Assembly (NCBI GenBank): GCA_029260115.1
Contig: JAJDDW010000034.1
Location: 1-64,000, forward strand
From: Phycisphaerae bacterium
Lineage (GTDB): Bacteria > Planctomycetota > Phycisphaerae > UBA1845
DNA length: 64,000 nucleotides
Reading direction: 5' to 3'
Both the position numbers and the translations under genes were made by a program. Position 1 is the stretch's first letter. The number at the start of each line of letters is the position of its first letter. Below, one piece after another: positions 45,018 through 55,225 of this stretch. The notes below the pieces were generated by a model, which saw only the letters and a program-made list of their open reading frames with translations, had not been told where the DNA came from and did not search any database.

Positions 45018-48000
45018 GTGATCGTTCGTCAATTGAGAGTTGTTTCCAAGTCTTTGTACCGCACCTATATTTTGTTGTTGTCTGGATGTCTGCTGGCATT
45101 GGGGGCGTGTAGTGCTACGACAGAAATTTCCGCAAGTGGGACAGGTCAAACGACGAATACGAGCGAAACAAGTTCTGATCCCGCGTTGAGTGGAAGTTCA
45201 GACGTTATTGGCGCAGCTGGTAATGGGGCGGATGACGACGACCTGACACTGTTCGCCAAAGCGGACGATGTGATTGATGGTCTATGGCAAATTGATGTCT
45301 CATCAAAGCGTCGCGTCGCATTGAATGATTTTAGGTATGAATGGGATTTCGGAACTGGTGAGATCTTCGGCGGCATGAGGCAGCGTCGCGTTTTTCCTAA
45401 CGCGGGTTTGTATACGATTACGGTGACTGTCTTTGATCGGAACGACAACGTAATGGCCACGCTTACGTTGGAAATAGACGTTACGACTCCTGGCTCGCCG
45501 CCGGTTTCTGATGCCGGGCCCAATCAGGTAACGCTTGAAGGTGATTTTGTACTGATAGACGGATCAAACAGCAACGACCCAGCTAATGCGCCGCTACTTT
45601 TTCGATGGACGCAAATAGGTGGACAGCCTGTAAGTCTAGCTAATGCGAACGGTACGGTAGCGAGTTTTGCTGCGCCACTAGTGGATGAAGACGAGACTGT
45701 ACAATTCAAACTTGCTGTGAGTAACGGTGTCAGTGTTGTTGAAGATATTGTTTTTGTAGACATATTGAACCGGCTGGATAATACGTCTAATAGCTTAGCC
45801 GTTTACGCGGGCGCAGATCAGACGGTAGCTATCGGAGATACGGTTACTTTGGATGGTAGTCAAAGCAATAGCACGAGTGGGGCGCTATCCTATTTATGGA
45901 CCCAGGTGTCTGGCACGCCGGTGACTCTCACTGGGTTTACGAACGATGTGGCTACTTTTGTCGCGCCGCATGTAACAACGACAGATCTATTAACTTTCGA
46001 GCTGATCGCTTCTGAAGGTAGCCAAATTGCCCAGGATTTAGTCATTGTAACGGTCGAAGCGAGCGTGACAGACGGTTGTCCCGGTGATGCGAGTAAAACT
46101 GATCCCGGGCAATGCGGATGCGGGGTGGCCGATGCCGATTCGGACGGTGATAGCGTGCTGGATTGTAACGACGCATGTCCCAATGATCCTGGCAAGAGTG
46201 ATCCGGGCACGTGTGGCTGTGGTGTTTCGGATGTTGATGCGAACGCTGACGGCTCAGCAGATTGTACCGATCTGTGTCCCAGTGATCCCAATAAGAGTAC
46301 GCCAGGTCAATGTGGTTGTGGGGTAGCAGATACTGATGCCGACAGTGATGGCACGCCCGACTGCAATGATGCGTGTCCTTCTGATGCGAACAAGATCGTA
46401 GTAGGGATATGCGGTTGCGGCCTATTGGATGTCGATACGGACGGAGACGGTTCGTTAGACTGTAACGATATGTGCCCTGCGGACGCCAATAAAACGTTGC
46501 CGGGCGTCTGTGGTTGCGGCGCGGCTGATGTAGATGGTGACGGAGATGGGGCACTGGATTGTAACGACGAGTGCCCTAAGGATGCCAATAAAACGCTGGC
46601 CGGCGTATGTGGTTGTGGCCAAGTTGAGAATGATGTCAATGGCGATGGCGTTTGCGATTCAGCGGCGCCAACGGTCAGCAATCAAAACGCTACGACCAAT
46701 CAGGGCACGGCTAAGACGTTGACGCTAACTGGTATCGATTCCAATGGCGATGACCTAACATTTAGTGTTGTCGCAGGTCCAGCCAACGGTGTGCTTGGTG
46801 TCATGGACAACAGTGCAACAAGCAGTGCGACGGTGGTTTATACGCCAACGTCTGGTTTTTCTGGTACAGACACGTTTACGTTCAGAGCGAATGACGGCGT
46901 GTCGAATTCCAATACTGGACAGGTGACGATTACTGTCAATGCCGTGTCGCAAAACTTGACCTTAAACTTTTCGACCTACTTAGGCGGAAGCAGCGACGAT
47001 TCGGTTCGTGATGTTTGCGTGGACGCTGCCGGGTTTATTTATGTTACCGGGGGCACAAAATCTTCGGATTTTCCTACCACACCTGGCGCCTATGACCGGA
47101 CATTGAACACCGCTGGCTCGCTGGTGCATGATGTATTTGTGACCAAACTCTCGCCAACCGGCAGTATCGTTTGGTCCACACTGCTAGGCGGGCCAAATTA
47201 CGATCGGGCTTACGCGATTGAAGTAGATCAAGCAGGCTTTGTATATGTGGGTGGTAGAGCGGGGGCGGGATTCCCCACGACAAGCGGGGTTTTGCAGCCC
47301 AATTTTGCAGGTGATGTCGATCCGAATGCGAAATACGGCGCTCAAGATGGTTTTGTCTCGAAATTGTCGCCCGATGGTTCCAGTTTAGTCTGGTCTACCT
47401 ATTTTGGCGACGATGATCGTGCGTTTATTCGGGATTTTGATATTGACAGTCAGGGTTTTGTTTATGTCGCGTTGACGGCACTGACGCGTACCAATCCTCA
47501 TGTGACAGCCGGTGCGTTTCAAACGAGCCCTGGTGGTTCTCGGGATGGCGTGGTGGCGAAATTGTCTGCCGATGCGAAGCAAGTAGTATGGGCTAGTTAT
47601 CTAGGAGGTTCCGGTAACGACGTGGGTACGCCGAGTATTCGTGTAGATGCTGCTGGTCAACCTTACGTTTTAGGGTATACGAATTCTACAAATATCCCAA
47701 CGACGGCAGGGGCCTATGACACCACCTTCAATGGCGCGGGGGATGTTTTCTTAGCCAAGTTTTCAGCTAACGGAACGCAACTGCTTTTTGGCACCTACAT
47801 CGGCGGTTCCGGTGTTGAGTTTACCGAAACGCATGGCTTGGCACTGGATGCTGCGGGTAATGCTTATGTCGCTGCGACAACTAAGTCCACTAACTTCCCT
47901 ACGACAATCGGCGCATTTCAAAGGACATATGGCGGCGTGGGCGTGTCTGGGGCTGGCAGTGGTACGAATTATTCCGGCGATGGCTTTATTGTGAAAATTT

Positions 48001-48395
48001 CGGCCAACGGTTCTACTTTGTTAGCTGGTACTTATCTTGGTGGTCGCTACGGTGATGGGATCGAAGGCGTATCAGTCTTACCTGACGGTCGTTTATTCGT
48101 GGCTGGGGCGACGTACTCTGATGACTTCCCCATCACGAATGATGCATACCAGGGCAACGGTGGAACCAAAGGTGATTTCTTCGGTGCCTTATTGGCTGGT
48201 GATTTATCCTCAGTTGATTACGTGACTTATCTAGGCGGCAGCAATGTCGATTATGGCCGAAGCGCGACGACGGATGACAATGGCAATGTCTACGTCGTTG
48301 GCCATACCACATCGACGAATTGGCCAAGGCTCAATGCCGGGCAGGCAACTTTTGGCGGTGTCCAGGATGGCTGTATTGCCAAGTTTGCGTATTAG
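45018..48395 (+). CDS. Large lipoprotein with PKD, Cys-rich TSP3-like array and SBBP propeller repeats
   Basis: An 1125-residue surface lipoprotein. The signal peptide ends in LLALGACS, placing the lipidated Cys at 31. Then: PKD-like/REJ-type domains (about 90-350; two DAGPNQVTLEGDFVLIDGS-type repeats), a Cys-rich array at 354-550 of 33-residue units (CPxDxxK..PGxCGCGVxDxDxDGxxDCND), a cadherin-like Ig domain (DLTFSVVAGPANGVLG ... FSGTDTFTFRANDG) and SBBP beta-propeller repeats (FSTYLGGSSDDSVRDV, YVTGGTKSSDFPTTPGAY) to the end. GTG start with a G-run six bases upstream. Probably an outer-surface calcium-dependent adhesion or scaffold protein. Confidence 0.85.
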   Translation: MIVRQLRVVSKSLYRTYILLLSGCLLALGACSATTEISASGTGQTTNTSETSSDPALSGSSDVIGAAGNGADDDDLTLFAKADDVIDGLWQIDVSSKRRVALNDFRYEWDFGTGEIFGGMRQRRVFPNAGLYTITVTVFDRNDNVMATLTLEIDVTTPGSPPVSDAGPNQVTLEGDFVLIDGSNSNDPANAPLLFRWTQIGGQPVSLANANGTVASFAAPLVDEDETVQFKLAVSNGVSVVEDIVFVDILNRLDNTSNSLAVYAGADQTVAIGDTVTLDGSQSNSTSGALSYLWTQVSGTPVTLTGFTNDVATFVAPHVTTTDLLTFELIASEGSQIAQDLVIVTVEASVTDGCPGDASKTDPGQCGCGVADADSDGDSVLDCNDACPNDPGKSDPGTCGCGVSDVDANADGSADCTDLCPSDPNKSTPGQCGCGVADTDADSDGTPDCNDACPSDANKIVVGICGCGLLDVDTDGDGSLDCNDMCPADANKTLPGVCGCGAADVDGDGDGALDCNDECPKDANKTLAGVCGCGQVENDVNGDGVCDSAAPTVSNQNATTNQGTAKTLTLTGIDSNGDDLTFSVVAGPANGVLGVMDNSATSSATVVYTPTSGFSGTDTFTFRANDGVSNSNTGQVTITVNAVSQNLTLNFSTYLGGSSDDSVRDVCVDAAGFIYVTGGTKSSDFPTTPGAYDRTLNTAGSLVHDVFVTKLSPTGSIVWSTLLGGPNYDRAYAIEVDQAGFVYVGGRAGAGFPTTSGVLQPNFAGDVDPNAKYGAQDGFVSKLSPDGSSLVWSTYFGDDDRAFIRDFDIDSQGFVYVALTALTRTNPHVTAGAFQTSPGGSRDGVVAKLSADAKQVVWASYLGGSGNDVGTPSIRVDAAGQPYVLGYTNSTNIPTTAGAYDTTFNGAGDVFLAKFSANGTQLLFGTYIGGSGVEFTETHGLALDAAGNAYVAATTKSTNFPTTIGAFQRTYGGVGVSGAGSGTNYSGDGFIVKISANGSTLLAGTYLGGRYGDGIEGVSVLPDGRLFVAGATYSDDFPITNDAYQGNGGTKGDFFGALLAGDLSSVDYVTYLGGSNVDYGRSATTDDNGNVYVVGHTTSTNWPRLNAGQATFGGVQDGCIAKFAY
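46077..46668 (+). repeat. Coding tandem array with 99-base period
   Basis: Six units inside the lipoprotein gene, with Cys codons at 46077, 46176, 46275, 46374, 46473 and 46572, exactly 99 bases (33 codons) apart. Each unit encodes a CPxD, a CGCG pair and an Asp-rich DxDxDGxxDC loop. Synonymous differences between units show the array is old rather than freshly duplicated. Confidence 0.9.
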
Positions 48396-48763
48396 ATTCG
48401 CGCAAATGTAAGGCTGACGGAATCGTTGCAGATTCTGTTATCATGCATTGGGCAGATGCTTCGCGTAGGTTGGCATGGGTAAGCAGCAGCTGGAGAACAT
48501 ACGGTATTTACCTCCCGGATGTGCAAATCGGATGTACAAAATTTCCGTCATTCCCGTCTGCGCGGGAATGACGACGCTCGGAGCTTGATAGATTTTCGCT
48601 AAACGCGGAGGGCGCCCCATTCTTTGGGTACTTCCGAAGGGTGAGGGACAGACGTTCGTCCGCCATATGAATCGAAGCTGCCGATACTGTCACGGCCCCA
48701 TCGCTTAGATTCCTAACAAGTCTCCGCTAGCTAGTCACGCCCAGTTGCTGTAGAGTGCCGCCC
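48396..48763. repeat. Gene-free spacer with perfect palindrome
   Basis: No gene is seen. The perfect 11 bp inverted repeat CGTCATTCCCG-TCTGCG-CGGGAATGACG at 48546-48573 is of the dispersed palindrome type found in many bacteria; it lacks a T-run. It could serve as transcript end for the lipoprotein or be a REP element. AGAG at 48752-48755 is the probable ribosome binding site of the MscS gene. Confidence 0.55.
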
Positions 48764-51091
48764 ATGATACGGCCTACTAAACATAATGCTCGATGGTGTT
48801 GCGGTATATTTGTGATCATGTTGACCTGGACGGGGTCAATTACGTTCGCACAGGATGGTGACACTGCAAAAAAGGACGGCACAGGCACTAAGACTGTGGT
48901 CACCCCAAAGGCGCCTGATAAGAAGGCCGAGAATCAAATCAAACCCCGGCGCACGCTTGATCTTAGTAATCCGCGTGCGACGATGCAGACTTTTCTATTA
49001 GCGATGCAGGACGCGGCCGGGGAACGTCCTGAGCGTATCAACGACGCGATTCAATGTTTGAATCTTTCCGAGCTTGAAGGCGATGGCGCAGATAAGTCAG
49101 AGCGTGCGCAGCGATTAGCCACACGTTTGTATACCATTGTGGATAAGGCTGGGGTACGCCTTGACGACATACCAGAGAAGCCTGAAACGCTGACGCATAC
49201 TGTCTACTCGTTTGAGGCAGGCGATAAGGGGATCGCTGGCGCACAAATTGTCTTAGCGATTGATCCAGTTTCTAGTGCCTGGTTATTCACACCGCAGACG
49301 TTGTCGTCGATAGCTTCGTTTGAACAATCGGTGGCCAATACCGCTAAACCAGAAGAGGCTACAGAATCAGATGTGCCAACTGCCCGGCGATCTGCGCGGG
49401 CGGCGATGGGTGGCTTTCTCAAGGCGATGAATGCGACGCCGCAAGATACGGAAACCGCTTTGTACTTCTTAGACCCAACAGGCCGAGATGTAGAAGTGTG
49501 GAATGTGCGCGGTAAAGAAATAGCCATCAAACTTAAAAATGTGTTGGATAAAATCAAGGAAGTGGTTCTGCTTAATATTCCAGATGATCCCGCTGGCGAT
49601 ACATATGTTTGGTATCAGTCGAGTGACGGGGTCTCGCGTATCGCACTATCGCGTATCGCGGAAGCGTCTAGTTTGCCAAAGGACTGGCGATATACCCCTC
49701 TAAAAGGTGAATGGCGAATCACGCCGCAAACTTTGGATGCCGTCGATGAGATGTACAGCGAATTCGAGGGTCAACAAATCGTGCAAACGCTACGCGATGC
49801 GGGCGTTGAGGAATCGTTGTCGCTGACCATGCGGTTGGAGCGCATAATGCCGCCTCGATTGCGCGAGGATTTTCTTGGCTTAACGTTGTGGAAGTGGTGT
49901 GCGCTATTTTTGTTCATACCTCTTGGTTGGTTGATCCAACTAATTGCAGCTTCTATCGCTGCGATTGTGCTGCGTAATTGGCTGCAACGGCAGGGTCTAC
50001 TTTTAGAGGCGACAGCTCGGCGGCTGACTGCTCGCTCTATCGGCGCGGTGTTGACAGTATTGGTCTGGTTCTACGCGATTCGGTTTTTGGCGTTGCCGGA
50101 GCAATTACTGGGCGTGTTGACGCGTGGGCTAAAACTTGCGTTAGGTTTGACGACGGTGTGGGTTGGCTATCGGGTAGTAGACATCATCGGGGGTAAGATC
50201 GCGTCTACTCAGGCAGTTCATCTGACGCGCTTCGATGACGTTCTGATTCCGATGTTGCGAAAAATACTGCGCGTACTCGTCGTTGTGGTCACGCTGATTT
50301 TTGTCCTGCAATGGATGGGACAAGAGTTGACGACACTACTAGGGGCGTTGGGCGTCGGTGGTGTTGCGTTGGCCTTTGCCGCGCAAGATACGATAGGTAA
50401 CTTCTTCGGTTCGATCACGGTCTTGTTCGATCGGCCATTCGGTATTGGCGACTGGATCGTCATGGGCGAAGTCGAAGGTACGGTTGAACGCGTAGGTTTT
50501 CGTTCTACCCGGGTACGCACGTTTTATAATTCCGTGATCACCGTGCCAAATGCAAAAATGATTAACATGAGCGTCGATAACTACGGCGCTCGTAGATTCC
50601 GTCGGGTGCGCATCATGCTATCGCTCACGTATAGCACGCCGCCGGAAAAGATAGATGCGTTTTGCGAGGGTATTCGCGAATTGTTGCGACTGCATCCTTA
50701 TACGCGGAAAGATTATTATCAGGTTTACTTCAATCAATTTGCTGCCTCCTCGCTTGATGTGCTGTTGTATGCTTTTTTTGATGTCCCAGACTGGAGTACG
50801 GAATTGCGAGAGCGACACAATCTGTTCTTAGACATCATGCGCTTAGCCAAGCGTCTTGGCGTTGAGTTCGCCTATCCTACGACCACCGTTTGGATGCAGC
50901 GAGCGGGGCGGGGCGATGGCGCAGGGGCCGAAGAAATAGAAAGATTTCCGGCTGATCCTCATGCTGTTGGTGTGACGTATGCTGCAGAATTGTTTGAAAA
51001 AATGTATGGTAAGCCAACGAATAAGCCAGGCCCTGTGGTCATCGAGTCATCGCCACGTTCGCAGCGGTCTTCCAATGACTCATCCACTTAG
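48764..51091 (+). CDS. MscS-family mechanosensitive channel with long N-terminal domain
   Basis: A 775-residue channel. A signal peptide (GIFVIMLTWTGSITFAQ) is followed by a charged periplasmic region to about 365, then membrane segments at about 371-402, 422-445 and 464-519, and the MscS pore/beta domain: GVGGVALAFAAQDTIGNFFGSITVLFDRPF (read in parts), GIGDWIVMGEVEGTVERVGFRSTRVR and the C-terminal alpha-beta part. It should release solutes on hypo-osmotic shock. ATG 48764 is preferred to GTG 48755 because AGAG lies eight bases before it. The antiporter gene follows after 31 bases. Confidence 0.9.
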   Translation: MIRPTKHNARWCCGIFVIMLTWTGSITFAQDGDTAKKDGTGTKTVVTPKAPDKKAENQIKPRRTLDLSNPRATMQTFLLAMQDAAGERPERINDAIQCLNLSELEGDGADKSERAQRLATRLYTIVDKAGVRLDDIPEKPETLTHTVYSFEAGDKGIAGAQIVLAIDPVSSAWLFTPQTLSSIASFEQSVANTAKPEEATESDVPTARRSARAAMGGFLKAMNATPQDTETALYFLDPTGRDVEVWNVRGKEIAIKLKNVLDKIKEVVLLNIPDDPAGDTYVWYQSSDGVSRIALSRIAEASSLPKDWRYTPLKGEWRITPQTLDAVDEMYSEFEGQQIVQTLRDAGVEESLSLTMRLERIMPPRLREDFLGLTLWKWCALFLFIPLGWLIQLIAASIAAIVLRNWLQRQGLLLEATARRLTARSIGAVLTVLVWFYAIRFLALPEQLLGVLTRGLKLALGLTTVWVGYRVVDIIGGKIASTQAVHLTRFDDVLIPMLRKILRVLVVVVTLIFVLQWMGQELTTLLGALGVGGVALAFAAQDTIGNFFGSITVLFDRPFGIGDWIVMGEVEGTVERVGFRSTRVRTFYNSVITVPNAKMINMSVDNYGARRFRRVRIMLSLTYSTPPEKIDAFCEGIRELLRLHPYTRKDYYQVYFNQFAASSLDVLLYAFFDVPDWSTELRERHNLFLDIMRLAKRLGVEFAYPTTTVWMQRAGRGDGAGAEEIERFPADPHAVGVTYAAELFEKMYGKPTNKPGPVVIESSPRSQRSSNDSST

Positions 51092-51122
51092 AGTAAGCAT
51101 CAACATTTCGAGAGGGTAAGCT

Positions 51123-52934
51123 TTGCCTGAATCTGGTCTCATGCAGTTAGCGGGTATCGTCGTATTAGGCATTGCGGCTCAATGGGTTGCTTGGCGCGTG
51201 GGGTTGCCTTCTATCCTCTTGCTTTTGACAGGCGGATTGCTAGCTGGACCGGTAACCGGTTGGCTAAAACCAGATGCACTGTTTGGGGAGCTGCTGCCGC
51301 CGTTCGTTTCTTTGTCTGTCGCGTTGATTCTTTTTGAAGGCGGACTGACTTTAAAGATTAGCGAACTGCCGAAAGTCGGCGGAATAGTTCGCAATTTAGT
51401 GACCATCGGAGCCGCGATTACGTGGGTAATCACTGCGGCTGCGTCACATTATATCCTTGGTCTAGGCATTTCCTTGTCCGCATTGCTAGCCGCAATTTTG
51501 GTCGTCACAGGCCCAACGGTCATAGGCCCCATGTTACGACATATTAGGCCAACTGGTGACGTTGGTCCGGCACTGCGGTGGGAGGGCATCGTCATTGACC
51601 CGATCGGCGCATTGCTTACCGTGATCATTTTTGAGGTGCTGGTCATCGGTGAAGCCAAGGAAGCCTCGATGCACATAGTCTTCGCTTTGTTGAAGACGAT
51701 ATTTGTCGGCGGCGGATTGGGCTTATTCGCTGCGGGCCTGATGATCCTTTTGCTCAAACGATATTGGGTGGCAGACCATTTACAAAGCGCGTTTGCGGCG
51801 ATGCTTGTTATGGCTTCCTTCACTTTAGCGGATGCCGTACAACATGAATCTGGATTGCTGGCTGTTACTGTCATGGGATTCGTGCTGGCGAATCAAAAGA
51901 AAGTTGAAATAGAACATATTGTCGAATTCAAAGAAAATCTTCAGGTATTGTTGTTGTCGATATTGTTTATCGTGTTAGCCGCTCGTTTGGACCCGGACGT
52001 ATTGTCTAATTTTGGTTGGCGCGAAGTTGGTTTTGTGTTGGCGCTCATTTTTGTGGCACGACCTGCGGCGGTGTTTATTTCGACGATGGGTAAGTCTCTG
52101 AATTTTAGGCAGCGCGTCTTCTTGTCATGGATGGCGCCGCGTGGCATCGTCGCGGCTGCGGTCGCGTCAGTGTTTGCGATACGCTTGGAAGCTCAGGGCA
52201 TGGACGGGGCGGAAGTGTTGGTGCCAATCACATTCTTGACCATCATTACTACAGTCGCGATATATGGAATCACTGCCCCCATGTTAGCCCACCGATTGGG
52301 CGTGGCGGAGTCAAATCCGCAGGGTGTACTATTCGTTGGTGCGCAAAGTTGGGTGCGTGAAATAGCCATCGTCTTACAACGTCAGGGATTTCGTGTGTTG
52401 CTAGTGGACGCCAACCGAGACAACATCAAGCAAGCCCGTATGGCTGGTCTACCTACTTTTCATGGTAGCATTTTAGCTGAGCATGTGCTTGACAAAATAG
52501 AGTTAGGTGGCTTGGGAAAGTTAATCGCATCGACGCCAAATGATTGGGTGAACATATTAACGGTTCGACGATTCGCGCGAATTTTTGGTAAGGAAAATTG
52601 CTTTCAGGTCATGGCTCGGAAAAGCGACAATAAGGACGAAAGGCACAGTTATTTAAGAGGACGAAGGCTGTGGTCGAAGGAAGTTTCCCTCGCAGGGTTA
52701 GCCAGCCGTTTTGCGTCATCGCACGAGATCAAGGCCACGAAAATTTCCGAACAGTTTGACTATGCAGCTTACCAGAAGCAAAATGGTGAGGATGCAATCC
52801 CGCTGTTCGTAATTCAAGCGGGCAAAAAACTGGAGCCTGTGACAGCCGATGTGCCGGTTTCCCCACAGCCTGATAGCGTATTAATTGGACTCGTTCGAGA
52901 GGAAAAGGATAAGCATGACGATCGTACAACGTAA
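51123..52934 (+). CDS. NhaP-type K+/Na+:H+ antiporter with RCK-like domain
   Basis: A 603-residue CPA-family antiporter. About 12 membrane helices in residues 1-400 include LILFEGGLTL, VTGPTVIGPMLRHIRPTG and EGIVIDPIGALLTV (Asp-containing ion site), and HESGLLAVTVMG. From about 405 a Rossmann-like RCK/TrkA-N domain follows (VLFVGAQSWVREIAIVLQRQ, LLVDANRDNIKQARMAGLP, STPNDWVNILTVRRFARIFG). The start is TTG at 51123 with AGAGGG six bases upstream. It overlaps the peptidase gene by 20 bases; with MscS upstream this forms an ion/osmotic module. Confidence 0.9.
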   Translation: MPESGLMQLAGIVVLGIAAQWVAWRVGLPSILLLLTGGLLAGPVTGWLKPDALFGELLPPFVSLSVALILFEGGLTLKISELPKVGGIVRNLVTIGAAITWVITAAASHYILGLGISLSALLAAILVVTGPTVIGPMLRHIRPTGDVGPALRWEGIVIDPIGALLTVIIFEVLVIGEAKEASMHIVFALLKTIFVGGGLGLFAAGLMILLLKRYWVADHLQSAFAAMLVMASFTLADAVQHESGLLAVTVMGFVLANQKKVEIEHIVEFKENLQVLLLSILFIVLAARLDPDVLSNFGWREVGFVLALIFVARPAAVFISTMGKSLNFRQRVFLSWMAPRGIVAAAVASVFAIRLEAQGMDGAEVLVPITFLTIITTVAIYGITAPMLAHRLGVAESNPQGVLFVGAQSWVREIAIVLQRQGFRVLLVDANRDNIKQARMAGLPTFHGSILAEHVLDKIELGGLGKLIASTPNDWVNILTVRRFARIFGKENCFQVMARKSDNKDERHSYLRGRRLWSKEVSLAGLASRFASSHEIKATKISEQFDYAAYQKQNGEDAIPLFVIQAGKKLEPVTADVPVSPQPDSVLIGLVREEKDKHDDRTT

Positions 52935-55164
52935 AAGTTTTTTGTTAATAGCTATGTTCGCGTGGGGCTTCGGCACGATCGGTTGTGCCAATCAAAACGG
53001 TGGGATGAGTATGAGCCATAACAAATTTACGTCGGTCGCAGATGATAAGTTTCTGGAATCATTTGCAGCTACCAGACGTTTTTCGTTAGGGCATCCGACT
53101 TCGATTACAGTAACGCCGGATGGGCATGAAGTTTTGTTTTTGCGTTCGGGGTCGCGAAGCTTTGTACGTGATTTGTATTCGTTTGACGTGGATACTGGAG
53201 AAGAGAAAAAAATTCTAACCTCGGAGCAAATTCTACACGGGGCAGCCGAAGAGCTTTCAGTGGAGGAGCGAGCGCGTCGAGAGCGTATGCGCATGACCGC
53301 ACGCGGCATCGCAACGTATCATCTAAGCAAAGATGGCTCAAAAATCCTCGTGCCCCTATCGGGTAGATTATTTGTGGTCAATCGGCAGACGCAGAAAATT
53401 AGAGAGCTTGAGAGTGATGCGGGTTTTCCGATTGATCCACAATTTTCGCCAGATGGAAGACATGTGTCGTGCGTGCGTAATGGCGAGGTTTATGTCATTA
53501 ATGTGACATCTGGGGTCGAGAGAAAGCTAACAACTGGCGCTGGTGATTCGATCACCAATGGCCTATCAGAGTTTGTAGCCCAAGAAGAAATGGGGCGATT
53601 CCGCGGGTATTGGTGGTCGCCGGACAGTCGTTTTATTGCGTATCAACAGACAGATACTTCTAGTGTTGAAACCTTTCATATAGCTGATGCCGCGCATCCG
53701 AGTCTTTCGCCACACACTTGGCCATACCCGCGTCCGGGGAAAGAGAATGCGAAAGTAAAGCTCGCAGTGTTGCCTGTCGCGGGCGGGGATTCCGTTTGGG
53801 TAAAGTGGCATGTCGAGGCGTACCCGTACCTTGCGAACGTGCGCTGGCAGGATAACGCGCCGCTAACGATTCTCGTTCAAAATCGCGAACAAACGGAAGA
53901 GCAGTTACTCGCGATTGATTCAACTACCGGGAATTCGGCCACGTTGCTAGTCGAGCGTGATGATGCCTGGATTAATCTGGATCAGTCCATGCCGTATTGG
54001 CTACCAGACGGCCAGCGCTTTCTTTGGACGTCTGAACGCAGTGGTGCGTGGCAATTAGAAATGCGCGATCGCGTTGGACTATTGATTAAAAGCCTTACGC
54101 CCCCGGAGTTTTCACTGAAAAGGTTTCTTCATTATGACCAAAATCACGATCAAATATATTTGGCAGGCACGCACGATTCCATTCAGGCGCATTTATATCG
54201 TGTGAGTATGAGCGATGGGCCATCAATCCTGGAACGGCTAACTACCTCCGCTGGCTTGCATGGCGCGTCATTTGCTAAGGACAATCAATGTGCCGTGTAT
54301 GTCCATAACGAAAATTTAATTGATGGTAGCCAACAGCAGGCGGTGCGAACTTTGGATGGCCGAGAGTTAGGCGTATTGCATAGCGTAGCAGAAAAGCCGC
54401 CGTTTATGCCGTGCGTTGAGTTTACGACCGTTGATCATAAGCAAGGTTTTAGAGCTGCGATAATTCGCCCTCGCAATTTTAGTAGCGGTAAAAAGTATCC
54501 CGTGATCGTGTATGTTTATGGCGGGCCACATGCACAAACGGTGCAGGCGAATCCGAATAACTACCTATTGCAGCAATGGTTAGCTGACCACGGATTTGTC
54601 GTCGTGACGATGGACGTCCGTGGCACGCCCTCACGCGGACGAGCCTGGGAACGTGTGATCAAGAACAATGTTATCGACATTCCACTAAACGATCAGGTTG
54701 AAGGTTTGCAAGCGCTCGGCAAGAAGTATGCGGAACTGGATTTGTCGCGTGTGGGTGTATATGGCTGGTCGTTCGGTGGCTATTTCTCAGCCATGGCGGT
54801 CATGCAAAGGCCAGACATTTATAAAGCAGGGGTCGCCGGTGCACCGGTTTGCGATTGGCTTGATTACGACACGCATTATACCGAAAGATACATGGGCCTG
54901 CCGGATGAAAATAAAATTGGATACGAGGCCGCGTCAGTACTTTCGCATACGGGAAAACTGCGGCGTCCGTTACTCATCATTCACGGCACGGCTGACGATA
55001 ACGTGTATTTCATGCACAGCTTGAAGATGTCCAACGAGCTATTCCGAGCTGGTAAAGAACACGACTTCCTACCGCTATCCGATTTCACCCACATGGTAGC
55101 TGACCCCAATGTGACGAAACAAATTAACCAGCGGATCGTTAGTTACTTTCTGAAGCATTTGTAA
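52915..55164 (+). CDS. Dipeptidyl-peptidase IV-like S9 peptidase, lipoprotein or exported
   Basis: A 749-residue prolyl-oligopeptidase-family enzyme. The signal ends FGTIGCAN, an imperfect lipobox. The beta-propeller domain carries the DPP-IV double-Glu site QEEMGRF (E224, E225) that binds the substrate N-terminus, followed by GYWWSPDS. The hydrolase domain has GWSFGGY (nucleophile S619), GTADDN (D694) and FTHMV (H726), spaced as in human DPP-IV. It should release Xaa-Pro dipeptides or tripeptides. AAGGA about five bases upstream fixes the ATG at 52915, overlapping the antiporter end. Confidence 0.93.
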   Translation: MTIVQRKSFLLIAMFAWGFGTIGCANQNGGMSMSHNKFTSVADDKFLESFAATRRFSLGHPTSITVTPDGHEVLFLRSGSRSFVRDLYSFDVDTGEEKKILTSEQILHGAAEELSVEERARRERMRMTARGIATYHLSKDGSKILVPLSGRLFVVNRQTQKIRELESDAGFPIDPQFSPDGRHVSCVRNGEVYVINVTSGVERKLTTGAGDSITNGLSEFVAQEEMGRFRGYWWSPDSRFIAYQQTDTSSVETFHIADAAHPSLSPHTWPYPRPGKENAKVKLAVLPVAGGDSVWVKWHVEAYPYLANVRWQDNAPLTILVQNREQTEEQLLAIDSTTGNSATLLVERDDAWINLDQSMPYWLPDGQRFLWTSERSGAWQLEMRDRVGLLIKSLTPPEFSLKRFLHYDQNHDQIYLAGTHDSIQAHLYRVSMSDGPSILERLTTSAGLHGASFAKDNQCAVYVHNENLIDGSQQQAVRTLDGRELGVLHSVAEKPPFMPCVEFTTVDHKQGFRAAIIRPRNFSSGKKYPVIVYVYGGPHAQTVQANPNNYLLQQWLADHGFVVVTMDVRGTPSRGRAWERVIKNNVIDIPLNDQVEGLQALGKKYAELDLSRVGVYGWSFGGYFSAMAVMQRPDIYKAGVAGAPVCDWLDYDTHYTERYMGLPDENKIGYEAASVLSHTGKLRRPLLIIHGTADDNVYFMHSLKMSNELFRAGKEHDFLPLSDFTHMVADPNVTKQINQRIVSYFLKHL

Positions 55165-55225
55165 TGTTAGCTACGTTGGGCCGCAGTATTCGCACGCGCC
55201 TCTATCCGACTACAATCGTCTCGCT

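Noticed and set aside
46077-46668. Regular 99-base repeats suggesting a CRISPR or tandem DNA repeat
   Set aside because: The units are in-frame codons of a Cys-rich protein repeat inside a long gene, without spacers.
48546-48573. Rho-independent terminator after the large lipoprotein
   Set aside because: The stem is perfect but lies 150 bases after the stop and lacks a T-run; treated as a REP-like palindrome.
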